From: JASGIT01 sp047601665
GTDB lineage: Bacteria > Pseudomonadota > Gammaproteobacteria > Burkholderiales > Burkholderiaceae_C
Direction of reading: 5' to 3'
NCBI GenBank assembly: GCA_047601665.1
Contig: JASGIT010000001.1
Coordinates: 2,170,001 to 2,234,000, forward strand
Length of the DNA: 64,000 nt
How positions within the stretch are numbered: position 1 is the stretch's first letter; every line of letters starts with the position of its first letter. The translations under genes and the position numbers were made by a program. The notes below the pieces were generated by a model. The model was not told the origin of the DNA. It did no database searches and saw only the letters and a program-made list of their open reading frames with translations. Shown piece after piece: positions 1-7,331 of the stretch.

Positions 1-1
1 C

Positions 2-532
2 ATGACCGAACCTTCCTCCCCTTCCCGCCGCCGCTGGCTCTACGCCGGCGTGGCCGCTGCCGCCGCCGTGGCGGGGGGCGGCATCGCCTGGCGGCGCTTC
101 CAGCCGCACGACGTTGCCGATGGCGCGGAGCAGCAACTCTGGGGCCAGACCTTCACCACGCCCGAGGGTGCGCCGCTGTCGCTGCAGCCGTTCCGGGGCA
201 AGCCTTTGCTCGTCAACTTCTGGGCCACCTGGTGCCCGCCCTGCGTGGAAGAGCTGCCGCTGCTCAACCGCTTCCACGCCGAGCGCAAGGTGGCGGTGCT
301 GGGGCTGGCGGTCGACCAGCCCCAGGCCGTGCTCAAGTTCCTCGCCAAGCTGCCGCTGCAATTCCCGATCGGCATGGCGGGCGCGGCGGGCACCACGCTC
401 ACGCGCACGCTGGGCAATGAACAGGGCGGCCTGCCGTTCTCGCTGCTGCTGGGCGGCGACGGGCGGGTGGCGCAACGTAAAATCGGCCAGCTCACGGCGG
501 ACGACCTGGCGCGGTGGAGTCAGTCCTCCTAG
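2..532 (+). CDS. TlpA/ResA-like thioredoxin-fold protein
   Basis: Membrane-anchored thiol-disulfide oxidoreductase of the TlpA/ResA family, probably facing the periplasm and handing electrons to secreted or cytochrome-assembly proteins. The 176-residue product has an arginine-rich N-terminus, one hydrophobic segment at about residues 13-30, then a thioredoxin fold with the active site WCPPC (C78 and C81) preceded by the typical VNFWATW strand. The ATG lies one base inside the window, so a longer upstream start cannot be excluded. It precedes accB by 106 bp in the same direction. The substrate is unknown. Confidence 0.85.
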   Translation: MTEPSSPSRRRWLYAGVAAAAAVAGGGIAWRRFQPHDVADGAEQQLWGQTFTTPEGAPLSLQPFRGKPLLVNFWATWCPPCVEELPLLNRFHAERKVAVLGLAVDQPQAVLKFLAKLPLQFPIGMAGAAGTTLTRTLGNEQGGLPFSLLLGGDGRVAQRKIGQLTADDLARWSQSS

Positions 533-638
533 CCTGGAATTCCGCGCAAAAGCAAGGCGTTGAAAGAAAAAGAAAGAAATAGGGCCAAATTAGGGTAAAT
601 TCGCGCCCCATCTAAAGCCAAAGCTGTTGGAGCCCTTC

Positions 639-1103
639 ATGGACTTGCGAAAACTCAAAACCCTGATCGACCTGGTGTCCGAGTCGAACGTATCGGAACT
701 GGAAATCACCGAGGCCGAAGGCAAGGTGCGCATCGTCAAGAGCGGCGGCTCCGTGGTGCAGCAGTTCGTGGCGGCGCCGGTCGCGTCCGCTCCCGTGGCC
801 CAGGCCGCGGCACCTGCCGCCGCCCCCGTGCCCGAACTGCCCGCGCCGGCAGCCGCTGCCGCCGCGGCGGGCCACACCGTCAAGTCGCCGATGGTCGGCA
901 CCTTCTACCGTGCGGCCAGCCCCGGCGCCAAGCCCTTCGTGGAAGTGGGCAACCAGGTCAAGGAAGGCGACACCATCTGCATCATCGAGGCCATGAAGAT
1001 CCTCAACGAGATCGAGGCCGACAAGAGCGGCACCGTGACCAAGATCCTCGGCGAGAACGGCCAGGCCGTCGAATACGGCCAGCCCCTGTTCGTCATCGAA
1101 TAA
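639..1103 (+). CDS. accB: Biotin carboxyl carrier protein of acetyl-CoA carboxylase
   Basis: Carries biotin between the biotin carboxylase and carboxyltransferase halves of acetyl-CoA carboxylase, the first committed step of fatty acid synthesis. The 154-residue protein starts MDLRKLKTLIDLV, the usual family start, so I use ATG 639 rather than the TTG 12 bp upstream. An Ala/Pro-rich flexible linker (about residues 45-78) joins it to the biotinyl domain, where EAMKILNEI places the biotinylated lysine at K120. accC follows after 7 bp, so the two are cotranscribed. Confidence 0.97.
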   Translation: MDLRKLKTLIDLVSESNVSELEITEAEGKVRIVKSGGSVVQQFVAAPVASAPVAQAAAPAAAPVPELPAPAAAAAAAGHTVKSPMVGTFYRAASPGAKPFVEVGNQVKEGDTICIIEAMKILNEIEADKSGTVTKILGENGQAVEYGQPLFVIE

Positions 1104-1110
1104 GGCTTCC

Positions 1111-2460
1111 ATGTTCAAGAAGATTCTTGTGGCCAACCGCGGAGAGATCGCCCTCCGCATCCAGCGCGCGTGCCGCGAGCTGGGCGTCAAGGCCGTGATG
1201 GTCTATTCCGAGGCCGACCGCGACGCCAAGTACGTCAAGCTGGCCGACGAGGCCGTGTGCATCGGCCCCGCGCCGTCGCCGCTGTCCTACCTCAACATGC
1301 CCGCCATCATCTCGGCCGCCGAGGTGACCGACGCCGAGGCCGTGCACCCCGGCTACGGCTTCCTGGCCGAGAACGCGGACTTCGCCGAGCGCGTGGAAAA
1401 GAGCGGCTTCCAGTTCATCGGCCCCACGCCCGAGTCCATCCGCATCATGGGCGACAAGGTGTCGGCCAAGCAGGCCATGATCAAGGCGGGCGTGCCCTGC
1501 GTGCCCGGCTCGGACGGCGAACTGCCCGACGACCCGGTGCAGATCCGCCGCATCGCCAAGGCCATCGGCTACCCCGTCATCATCAAGGCGGCGGGCGGCG
1601 GCGGCGGGCGCGGAATGCGCGTGGTGCACACCGAGGCCGCCCTGGTCAACGCCGTGCAGATGACCAAGGCCGAGGCCGCTGCGGCCTTCGGCAACCCGGC
1701 CGTGTACATGGAGAAATACCTCCAGAACCCGCGCCACATTGAAATCCAGATCCTGGCCGACAAGTTCAGGAACGCCGTCTACCTGGGCGAGCGCGACTGC
1801 TCCATGCAGCGCCGCCACCAGAAGGTGATCGAGGAAGCGCCCGCGCCGGGCATTCCGCGCAAGCTCATCGAGCGCATCGGCGAGCGCTGCGTCTCCGCCT
1901 GCAAGAAGATCGGCTACCGTGGCGCGGGCACGTTCGAGTTCCTGTACGAGAACGGCGAGTTCTACTTCATCGAGATGAACACGCGCGTGCAGGTGGAGCA
2001 CCCCGTCACCGAGCTGATCACCGGCGTGGACGTGGTCAAGACGCAGATCATGGTCGCCGCGGGCGAAAAGCTGCCCTTCACCCAGCGCCAGATCGTCATC
2101 CGGGGCCATGCCATCGAGTGCCGCGTGAACGCCGAAGACCCGTACAAGTTCACCCCCTCGCCGGGCCGCATAACCATGTGGCACGCGCCGGGCGGCCCCG
2201 GTGTGCGCGTGGATTCGCACGCCTACACCAACTACTTCGTGCCGCCCAACTACGACTCCATGATCGGCAAGATCATCGTGCACGGCGACACGCGCGAGCA
2301 GGCGCTGGCGCGGATGCGCACGGCCTTGTCCGAGACGGTGATCGAGGGCATCAACACCAACGTGCCGCTGCACGCCGAACTGATGGTGGACGCCAAGTTC
2401 GTCGCGGGCGGCACCAACATCCACTACCTCGAAGAGTGGCTGTCGCAGCACAAACGCTAA
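1111..2460 (+). CDS. accC: Biotin carboxylase subunit of acetyl-CoA carboxylase
   Basis: ATP-dependent carboxylation of the biotin on AccB. The 449-residue length is normal for the family. The N-terminal domain opens KILVANRGEIALRI, the ATP-grasp domain has the glycine-rich loop KAAGGGGGRGM from about residue 159, and the metal/bicarbonate region EMNTRVQVEHPVTE lies around residue 287. It sits directly behind accB and 9 bp ahead of prmA, so all three probably share a transcript. Confidence 0.98.
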   Translation: MFKKILVANRGEIALRIQRACRELGVKAVMVYSEADRDAKYVKLADEAVCIGPAPSPLSYLNMPAIISAAEVTDAEAVHPGYGFLAENADFAERVEKSGFQFIGPTPESIRIMGDKVSAKQAMIKAGVPCVPGSDGELPDDPVQIRRIAKAIGYPVIIKAAGGGGGRGMRVVHTEAALVNAVQMTKAEAAAAFGNPAVYMEKYLQNPRHIEIQILADKFRNAVYLGERDCSMQRRHQKVIEEAPAPGIPRKLIERIGERCVSACKKIGYRGAGTFEFLYENGEFYFIEMNTRVQVEHPVTELITGVDVVKTQIMVAAGEKLPFTQRQIVIRGHAIECRVNAEDPYKFTPSPGRITMWHAPGGPGVRVDSHAYTNYFVPPNYDSMIGKIIVHGDTREQALARMRTALSETVIEGINTNVPLHAELMVDAKFVAGGTNIHYLEEWLSQHKR

Positions 2461-2469
2461 TGGCCTTTG

Positions 2470-3351
2470 ATGTTTGAGCTGACCCTGCTATGCCCTGAAG
2501 CCCGCGTCGAAGACGTGAGCGAGGCCCTGGACGTGCTCGACGCGCTGAGCGTGTCGGTGGAAGACGCCGATGCCGACTCCGCCGCCGAGCAGGCCCTGTT
2601 CGGCGAACCCGGTATGCCGCCCCCGAAGGACGGCTGGCAGCGCAGCCGCGTCGTCGCGCTGTTTGCCACCGAAGCCGGCGCGAATGACGCGCGCACGCTG
2701 CTGCAAGTGCAGGACTTCTTCGCGGGCTGCGACGCCGTCGGCGTTGCCGCCGTGCAAGACCAGGACTGGGTGCGGCTGACCCAATCGCAATTCACGCCGG
2801 TGGACATCACGCCCGACTTCTGGATCGTGCCCACCTGGCACGAACTGCCGTCCGCCGCGCGCGTGAGCATCCGGCTCGATCCGGGCCTGGCCTTCGGCAC
2901 CGGCACCCACCCCACCACGCGCATGTGCCTGCGCTGGATTGCGCGCCAGACGGCGCCGCTGGGCCGCGTGCTCGACTACGGCTGCGGCTCGGGCATCCTG
3001 GCCATCGGCGCCGCCAAATTCGGCGCGCAGGACATCGACGCGGTGGACATCGACCCCGCCGCCGTCGAGTCCACCCAAATCAACGCCGAGGCCAATGGCG
3101 TGCAATTGCACGCCGGCCTGCCCGACCAGGCCCGGGGCGCGTACCAGACCGTGCTTGCCAACATCCTGGCCACGCCGCTCAAGGTGCTGGCGCCGCTGCT
3201 CTGCGCGCACGTGGGGCAGGGCGGGCACCTCGTGCTCGCGGGCATCCTGGAGCGGCAGGCCGATGAACTGAAGGAAGCCTACGCTCCTTGGCTGCGCCTC
3301 GAAGTGGCCGACAGCGAGGACGGCTGGATTCTCATGACCGCAGCGCGCTGA
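2470..3351 (+). CDS. prmA: Ribosomal protein L11 methyltransferase
   Basis: SAM-dependent methyltransferase that trimethylates ribosomal protein L11. The 293-residue protein has the PrmA N-terminal substrate-recognition domain, then the Rossmann methyltransferase domain with SAM motif LDYGCGSGILAIG at about residues 168-180 and the NILATPL catalytic-loop motif. I chose ATG 2470 (MFELTLLCPE) rather than the adjacent TTG. Clustering with accBC is common in betaproteobacteria. Confidence 0.95.
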   Translation: MFELTLLCPEARVEDVSEALDVLDALSVSVEDADADSAAEQALFGEPGMPPPKDGWQRSRVVALFATEAGANDARTLLQVQDFFAGCDAVGVAAVQDQDWVRLTQSQFTPVDITPDFWIVPTWHELPSAARVSIRLDPGLAFGTGTHPTTRMCLRWIARQTAPLGRVLDYGCGSGILAIGAAKFGAQDIDAVDIDPAAVESTQINAEANGVQLHAGLPDQARGAYQTVLANILATPLKVLAPLLCAHVGQGGHLVLAGILERQADELKEAYAPWLRLEVADSEDGWILMTAAR

Positions 3352-3355
3352 CGGC

Positions 3356-4345
3356 ATGAGCCAGGTCACCTGCTGCCCCGCCTGCGGGACGAAGTTCAAG
3401 GTCGTTGCCGACCAGCTTCGTATCTCCGAAGGCTGGGTGCGGTGCGGCCAGTGCAAAGAGATTTTCGACGCGACGCAGCACCTGGAACGGGCCGAACAGG
3501 CGCCGGCATTGCCGCCCGAGCCAGCCGTTCCGCCGCCACCGCCCGCGACCTTCGGCATCGTGTTCCGCCGCCGCGATGGCGAGGCGCAGCCTGCGCCCAA
3601 GGCCGAGGAGCAGCCCTTGGCGCAGGCGCCCGTTGCAGACCCTGCGGACGCACCGGAATCCGCGTCCGATGCCCCCTCCCTGGACGCTGCCGCCGCCGAA
3701 GACAACGCCGTCGCAGGCTACGACGAGCCCGACCTGCCGCTCGAATCCAGCCTGGGTGTGCCGCCGCCCGTGTCCAGCGCGGCGCAGCTGACAGAAGCGC
3801 AAATGGCCGCGCTGCCCGAACTGCAACCCGAGCCCGGCTTCGTGCGCGCCGCGCGCCGCGCCGCGTTCTGGCAGCGCAAGGGCGTGCGCACCGGGTTGGC
3901 TGCGTTGGGCGGGCTGTTGGCATTGACGCTCCTGGTGCAGGTCGCGCTGCACGGCCATGACCGCCTCGCGGCCTCGTCGCCCGCCCTGCGCCCGCTGGTA
4001 TCCGCCGCCTGCGCGGTGTTCGGCTGCGCCACGGGGCCGCGCCAGGACATTGCCGCCGTGGCGATCGACGCCTCGGCCTTCAACAAGGCCGCGCGCTCCG
4101 ACGCCTACCAGCTGAGCTTCACGCTCAAGAACCACGCGGGCACGGCGGTCGCCATGCCCGCCCTGGAACTCACGCTCACCGATGCGCAGGAGCAGCCCGT
4201 GCTACGCCGGGTGCTCACCCCCGCCGAACTCTCCGCGCCTGCGGCGCTGCCCCCCCAGGGCGAATGGAGCGGCAGCGTGGCCGTGGCGCTGGCCGGCCCC
4301 GCGCTGCGGCTTGCGGGTTACCGCGTGCTCGCTTTCTATCCCTGA
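3356..4345 (+). CDS. Zinc-ribbon, single-pass membrane protein (DUF3426 type)
   Basis: 329 residues. The N-terminus is an MJ0042-type zinc ribbon with cysteine pairs C7/C10 and C30/C33. A long Pro/Ala/Glu-rich low-complexity linker follows, then one transmembrane helix at about residues 177-198 and a C-terminal DUF3426 domain predicted to be outside the membrane. The family function is not established. It begins 4 bp after prmA, so it is likely in the same operon. Confidence 0.85.
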   Translation: MSQVTCCPACGTKFKVVADQLRISEGWVRCGQCKEIFDATQHLERAEQAPALPPEPAVPPPPPATFGIVFRRRDGEAQPAPKAEEQPLAQAPVADPADAPESASDAPSLDAAAAEDNAVAGYDEPDLPLESSLGVPPPVSSAAQLTEAQMAALPELQPEPGFVRAARRAAFWQRKGVRTGLAALGGLLALTLLVQVALHGHDRLAASSPALRPLVSAACAVFGCATGPRQDIAAVAIDASAFNKAARSDAYQLSFTLKNHAGTAVAMPALELTLTDAQEQPVLRRVLTPAELSAPAALPPQGEWSGSVAVALAGPALRLAGYRVLAFYP

Positions 4346-4365
4346 CTCTTGATTGGATCCCCCTT

Positions 4366-5274
4366 ATGGCAGCCCTGATTTGCGGCTCTCTCGCGTTCGA
4401 CACCATCATGACCTTCGAGGGCCGCTTCGCCGACCAGATCATGGCCGACCAGTTGCACATCCTCAACGTCTCCTTCCTCGTGCCCGCGCTGCGGCGCGAT
4501 TTCGGCGGCTGCGCGGGCAACATCGCCTACAGCCTGAAGCTGCTGGGCGGCGACCCCGCCCCCATGGCCGTGCTGGGCAATGACGGCGGAAGCTACCTGC
4601 AGCGTCTGCAGGCGCTGGGCATCGATACGCGCTACGTGCGGCAGCTGGACGACATCTACACCGCCCAGTGCATGATCACCACCGACTTGGCCAACAACCA
4701 GATCACCGCCTTCCACCCCGGCGCGATGATGCAGGCGCACGTGAACCAGGTCACCGCGCAGGACGATCTGCGCATCGCCATCATCTCGCCCGACGGGCGC
4801 GACGCCATGCTCCAGCACGCCGCGCAATGCCGGGCCGTGGGCATCCCCTTCGTGTTCGACCCCGGCCAGGGCCTGCCCATGTTCAACGGCGAAGAACTGG
4901 CCGCCTTCGTCGAGCAGGCCACCTGGCTCACCGTCAACGACTACGAGGGCAAGATGCTCTGCGATCGCACGGGCCTGAGCCTGGAACAGTTGTCGCGCAA
5001 AGTGCGGGGCCTGGTCGTGACCCTGGGCGCGCAGGGCTGCGAGGTGTGGGTGGACGGCGTGAAGACGCATGTGCCCCCCGTGCAGGCCGCCGCCGAGGTC
5101 GACCCCACGGGCTGCGGCGACGCCTGGCGCGGTGCGCTGCTCTACGGCCTGGAGCGCGGCTGGCCTCTGGCGCGCTGCGCGGCGTTGGGCAACCGCGTGG
5201 GAGCGCTCAAGATCGCGCAGCGCGGGCCGCAGAACTACCAGCTCGACTTTGCGCCGGACTCGGTGCAAGCGTAA
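4366..5274 (+). CDS. PfkB-family carbohydrate/nucleoside kinase
   Basis: ATP-dependent sugar or nucleoside kinase of the ribokinase/PfkB fold, most like the adenosine-kinase-type branch seen in betaproteobacteria. The 302-residue protein starts MAALICGSLAFDTIM. The PfkB signature 2 is DPTGCGDA (from residue 246), with the catalytic base D252; the usual Ala of GAGD is Cys here. The open frame extends upstream into DUF3426, but ATG 4366 gives the normal N-terminal strand. The substrate cannot be read from the sequence. Confidence 0.85.
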   Translation: MAALICGSLAFDTIMTFEGRFADQIMADQLHILNVSFLVPALRRDFGGCAGNIAYSLKLLGGDPAPMAVLGNDGGSYLQRLQALGIDTRYVRQLDDIYTAQCMITTDLANNQITAFHPGAMMQAHVNQVTAQDDLRIAIISPDGRDAMLQHAAQCRAVGIPFVFDPGQGLPMFNGEELAAFVEQATWLTVNDYEGKMLCDRTGLSLEQLSRKVRGLVVTLGAQGCEVWVDGVKTHVPPVQAAAEVDPTGCGDAWRGALLYGLERGWPLARCAALGNRVGALKIAQRGPQNYQLDFAPDSVQA

Positions 5275-5276
5275 AA

Positions 5277-5297
5277 AAGCCCGGCAGTGCCGGGCTT
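5277..5297 (-). terminator. Rho-independent terminator for the histone H1-like gene
   Basis: A 9-bp GC-rich stem (AAGCCCGGC / GCCGGGCTT) with a 3-nt loop. Read on the minus strand it is followed by a run of six T (5275-5280 side), so it fits termination of the minus-strand gene ending at 5403. On the plus strand it sits 3 bp after the PfkB kinase stop but lacks a T-run. Confidence 0.7.
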
Positions 5298-5313
5298 GGG
5301 CAGGGTGCGCTCG

Positions 5314-5395
5314 AGAGCGTGTTCACGATCTCCACGCGGGTATGCGGGCGCGGTCTCGTCCCGCACCCCCCGCGCTGAGATCGTGAACACGCTCT
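5314..5395. repeat. 19-bp perfect inverted repeat (long hairpin)
   Basis: Arms AGAGCGTGTTCACGATCTC (5314-5332) and its exact complement (5377-5395) flank a 44-bp centre. A further 6-bp complementary pair (CGCGGG 5335-5340 / CCCGCG 5369-5374) lies inside. It lies between the convergent PfkB kinase and histone H1-like genes. The form suggests a dispersed palindromic element or a transcription barrier; only one copy is present in this window. Confidence 0.8.
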
Positions 5396-5402
5396 GAAGC
5401 CA

Positions 5403-5951
5403 TCAGGGCTTGCCGCCGGAGGGAAAGGGCCATGCGGCCTGCGGGCTCAGCGTGGTTTGCGCCGCAGGGGCGGGCGCGGCGGCTTTTTTGGCCGGGGCTT
5501 TCTTGGCAGGTGCAGCCGCCTTCTTGGCGGGCGCTGCTTCCTTCTTGGCCGGGGCGGCCTTCTTGGCTACGGCGGCTTTTTTGGCGGGTGCAGCGGCGGC
5601 CTTCTTGGCGGGTGCCGCCTTTTTCGCAGGCGCTGCAGCCTTGGCGGGTGCCGCAGCCTTCTTGGCCGGAGCGGCGGCCTTCTTTGCAGCAGGCGCTGCC
5701 GCCTTCTTGGCGGGCGCAGCGGCCTTCTTCGCCGCGGGTGCCGCAGCCTTCTTGGCCGGAGCCGCAGCCTTCTTTGCAGCAGGCGCAGCCGCTTTCTTGG
5801 CGGGTGCAGCGGCCTTCTTCGCCGCAGGCGCCGCAGCAGTCTTCTTGGCCGGAGCGGCAGCCTTCTTCGCAACGGGCGCCGCAGCCTTCTTGGCGGGCGC
5901 AGCAGCCTTTTTTGCAGGGGCCTTGGCGGCCGGTTTCTTCGCAGTTGCCAT
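5403..5951 (-). CDS. Histone H1-like Ala/Lys/Pro-rich DNA-binding protein
   Basis: 182 residues made almost entirely of AAPAKK/AAPAAKK units, with four consecutive copies of a 15-residue period in the middle. It resembles eukaryotic histone H1 tails and bacterial HC1/AlgP-type proteins, and presumably binds DNA non-specifically through its lysines. A short non-basic tail ending AAWPFPSGGKP is distinct from the repeats. Two ATG codons are adjacent; the one at 5951 has GAGGAG six bases upstream and is preferred. A 7-bp hairpin (5987-6003) lies in the 5' leader. The repeat tract is prone to copy-number change. Confidence 0.88.
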   Translation of the reverse strand: MATAKKPAAKAPAKKAAAPAKKAAAPVAKKAAAPAKKTAAAPAAKKAAAPAKKAAAPAAKKAAAPAKKAAAPAAKKAAAPAKKAAAPAAKKAAAPAKKAAAPAKAAAPAKKAAPAKKAAAAPAKKAAVAKKAAPAKKEAAPAKKAAAPAKKAPAKKAAAPAPAAQTTLSPQAAWPFPSGGKP

Positions 5952-6117
5952 CATGTTCTCCTCGGGGTTGCTGTGCTTCAAAAGAGCGCTTCGATGCGAA
6001 GCGATCCACGACGCTGGGTATGCAAACCCCTCGCCATGAATGCGAAAACGCCCCCGGCAACCGCACTGGAGGGCACGGTGGGCTGGGGGCGGGTGGTGGT
6101 GGACATCGGGCTAGGGG

Positions 6118-7221
6118 TCAATCCCAGGAAAGCGCTCCGCCGGATTGGTACTCGATGACACGGGTTTCGAAGAAGTTGCGTTCCTTCTTCAGGTCGATCA
6201 TCTCGCTCATCCAGGGGAAGGGGTTTTCCTCGTTGGGGAAGAGCGCCTCCAGCCCGATCTGGGTGGCGCGCCGGTTGGCGATGTAGCGCAGGTAGCCCTT
6301 GAACATCGAAGCATTCAGCCCCAGCACGCCGCGCGGCATGGTGTCCTCGGCGTAACGGTATTCGAGCTCCACGGCCTTGAGGAACAGGGCCTTGATCTCG
6401 TCCTTGAATTCGGCCGTCCAGAGGTGCGGGTTTTCGAGCTTCAACTGGTTGATCAGGTCGATGCCGAAATTGCAGTGCATGGACTCGTCGCGCAGGATGT
6501 ACTGGTACTGCTCGGCGGCGCCGGTCATCTTGTTCTGCCGGCCCAGCGCCAGGATCTGCGTGAAGCCCACGTAGAAGAACAGCCCTTCCATCAGGCAGGC
6601 GAAGACGATCAGGCTCTTGAGCAGGGTCTGATCGTTCTCGGGCGTGCCGGTGTGGAAGTTGGGGTCCATGATCGCCTCGATGAAGGGGATCAGGAATTCG
6701 TCCTTGGCGCGGATGGACGGGACTTCGTTGTAGGCGTTGAAGATCTCGCCTTCATCGAGGCCCAGCGACTCCACGATGTACTGGTAGGCGTGGGTGTGGA
6801 TGGCTTCCTCGAACGCCTGGCGCAGCAGGAACTGGCGGCACTCGGGCGCGGTGATGTGGCGGTAGGTGCCCAGCACGATGTTGTTCGCGGCCAGCGAGTC
6901 GGCGGTCACGAAAAAGCCCAGGTTGCGCTTGACGATGCGGCGCTCATCCTCGGTCAGGCCGTTCGGGTCTTTCCAGAGCGCGATGTCGCGCGTCATGTTC
7001 ACTTCCTGCGGCATCCAGTGGTTGGCGCAGGTGGCCAGGTACTTTTCCCAGGCCCACTTGTACTTGAACGGAACCAGCTGGTTCACGTCGGTCTTGGCGT
7101 TGATGATGCGCTTGTCGGCCGCGTTCACGCGGCGGTGCTGCGCCCCGGAGTGGCCGTTGGCAGAACCACTCTCGACAGGCTTCAGCGGTGTGGGCTTGAC
7201 TTCTTCGTCCCAGGTCAGCAT
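6118..7221 (-). CDS. nrdB: Ribonucleotide reductase class Ia, beta subunit (R2)
   Basis: Houses the di-iron centre and tyrosyl radical used by NrdA to reduce ribonucleoside diphosphates. In the 367-residue protein the metal ligands are visible: D108 (TADSL), E139 and H142 (EAIH), the Glu of MEGLFFYVGF, and Glu/His of DESMH. The radical tyrosine is Y146, four residues after H142 as in the E. coli enzyme. It lies 110 bp downstream of nrdA, with a hairpin and T-tract between them. Confidence 0.97.
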   Translation of the reverse strand: MLTWDEEVKPTPLKPVESGSANGHSGAQHRRVNAADKRIINAKTDVNQLVPFKYKWAWEKYLATCANHWMPQEVNMTRDIALWKDPNGLTEDERRIVKRNLGFFVTADSLAANNIVLGTYRHITAPECRQFLLRQAFEEAIHTHAYQYIVESLGLDEGEIFNAYNEVPSIRAKDEFLIPFIEAIMDPNFHTGTPENDQTLLKSLIVFACLMEGLFFYVGFTQILALGRQNKMTGAAEQYQYILRDESMHCNFGIDLINQLKLENPHLWTAEFKDEIKALFLKAVELEYRYAEDTMPRGVLGLNASMFKGYLRYIANRRATQIGLEALFPNEENPFPWMSEMIDLKKERNFFETRVIEYQSGGALSWD

Positions 7222-7260
7222 AGGTCTTCCAGTGCAATCGGATTATGAAAGCAGCGCTGC

Positions 7261-7313
7261 AAAAAGAAAAGCGCCGGAGCGTTGCGCAGCAAGGATTTGT
7301 TGCTGCTCCGGCG
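7261..7313 (-). terminator. Terminator-like hairpin between nrdA and nrdB
   Basis: On the minus strand, 19 bp after the nrdA stop, a 9-bp stem CGCCGGAGC / GCTCCGGCG (7305-7313 with 7272-7280) encloses a 24-nt loop. The stem is followed by CTTTTCTTTTT. The shape is that of an intrinsic terminator and may let only part of the transcripts continue into nrdB, setting the subunit ratio. Confidence 0.6.
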
Positions 7314-7331
7314 GCGTTTTCTTGGTTTTCG

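Noticed and set aside
5550..5900. CRISPR-like regular repeats
   Set aside because: The periodicity is the coding repeat of the H1-like protein, with no distinct spacers.
5410..6039. Ala/Gly/Phe-rich frame opposite the histone H1-like gene
   Set aside because: Mirror image of the AAPAKK repeat coding; the minus-strand gene has the ribosome site and terminator.
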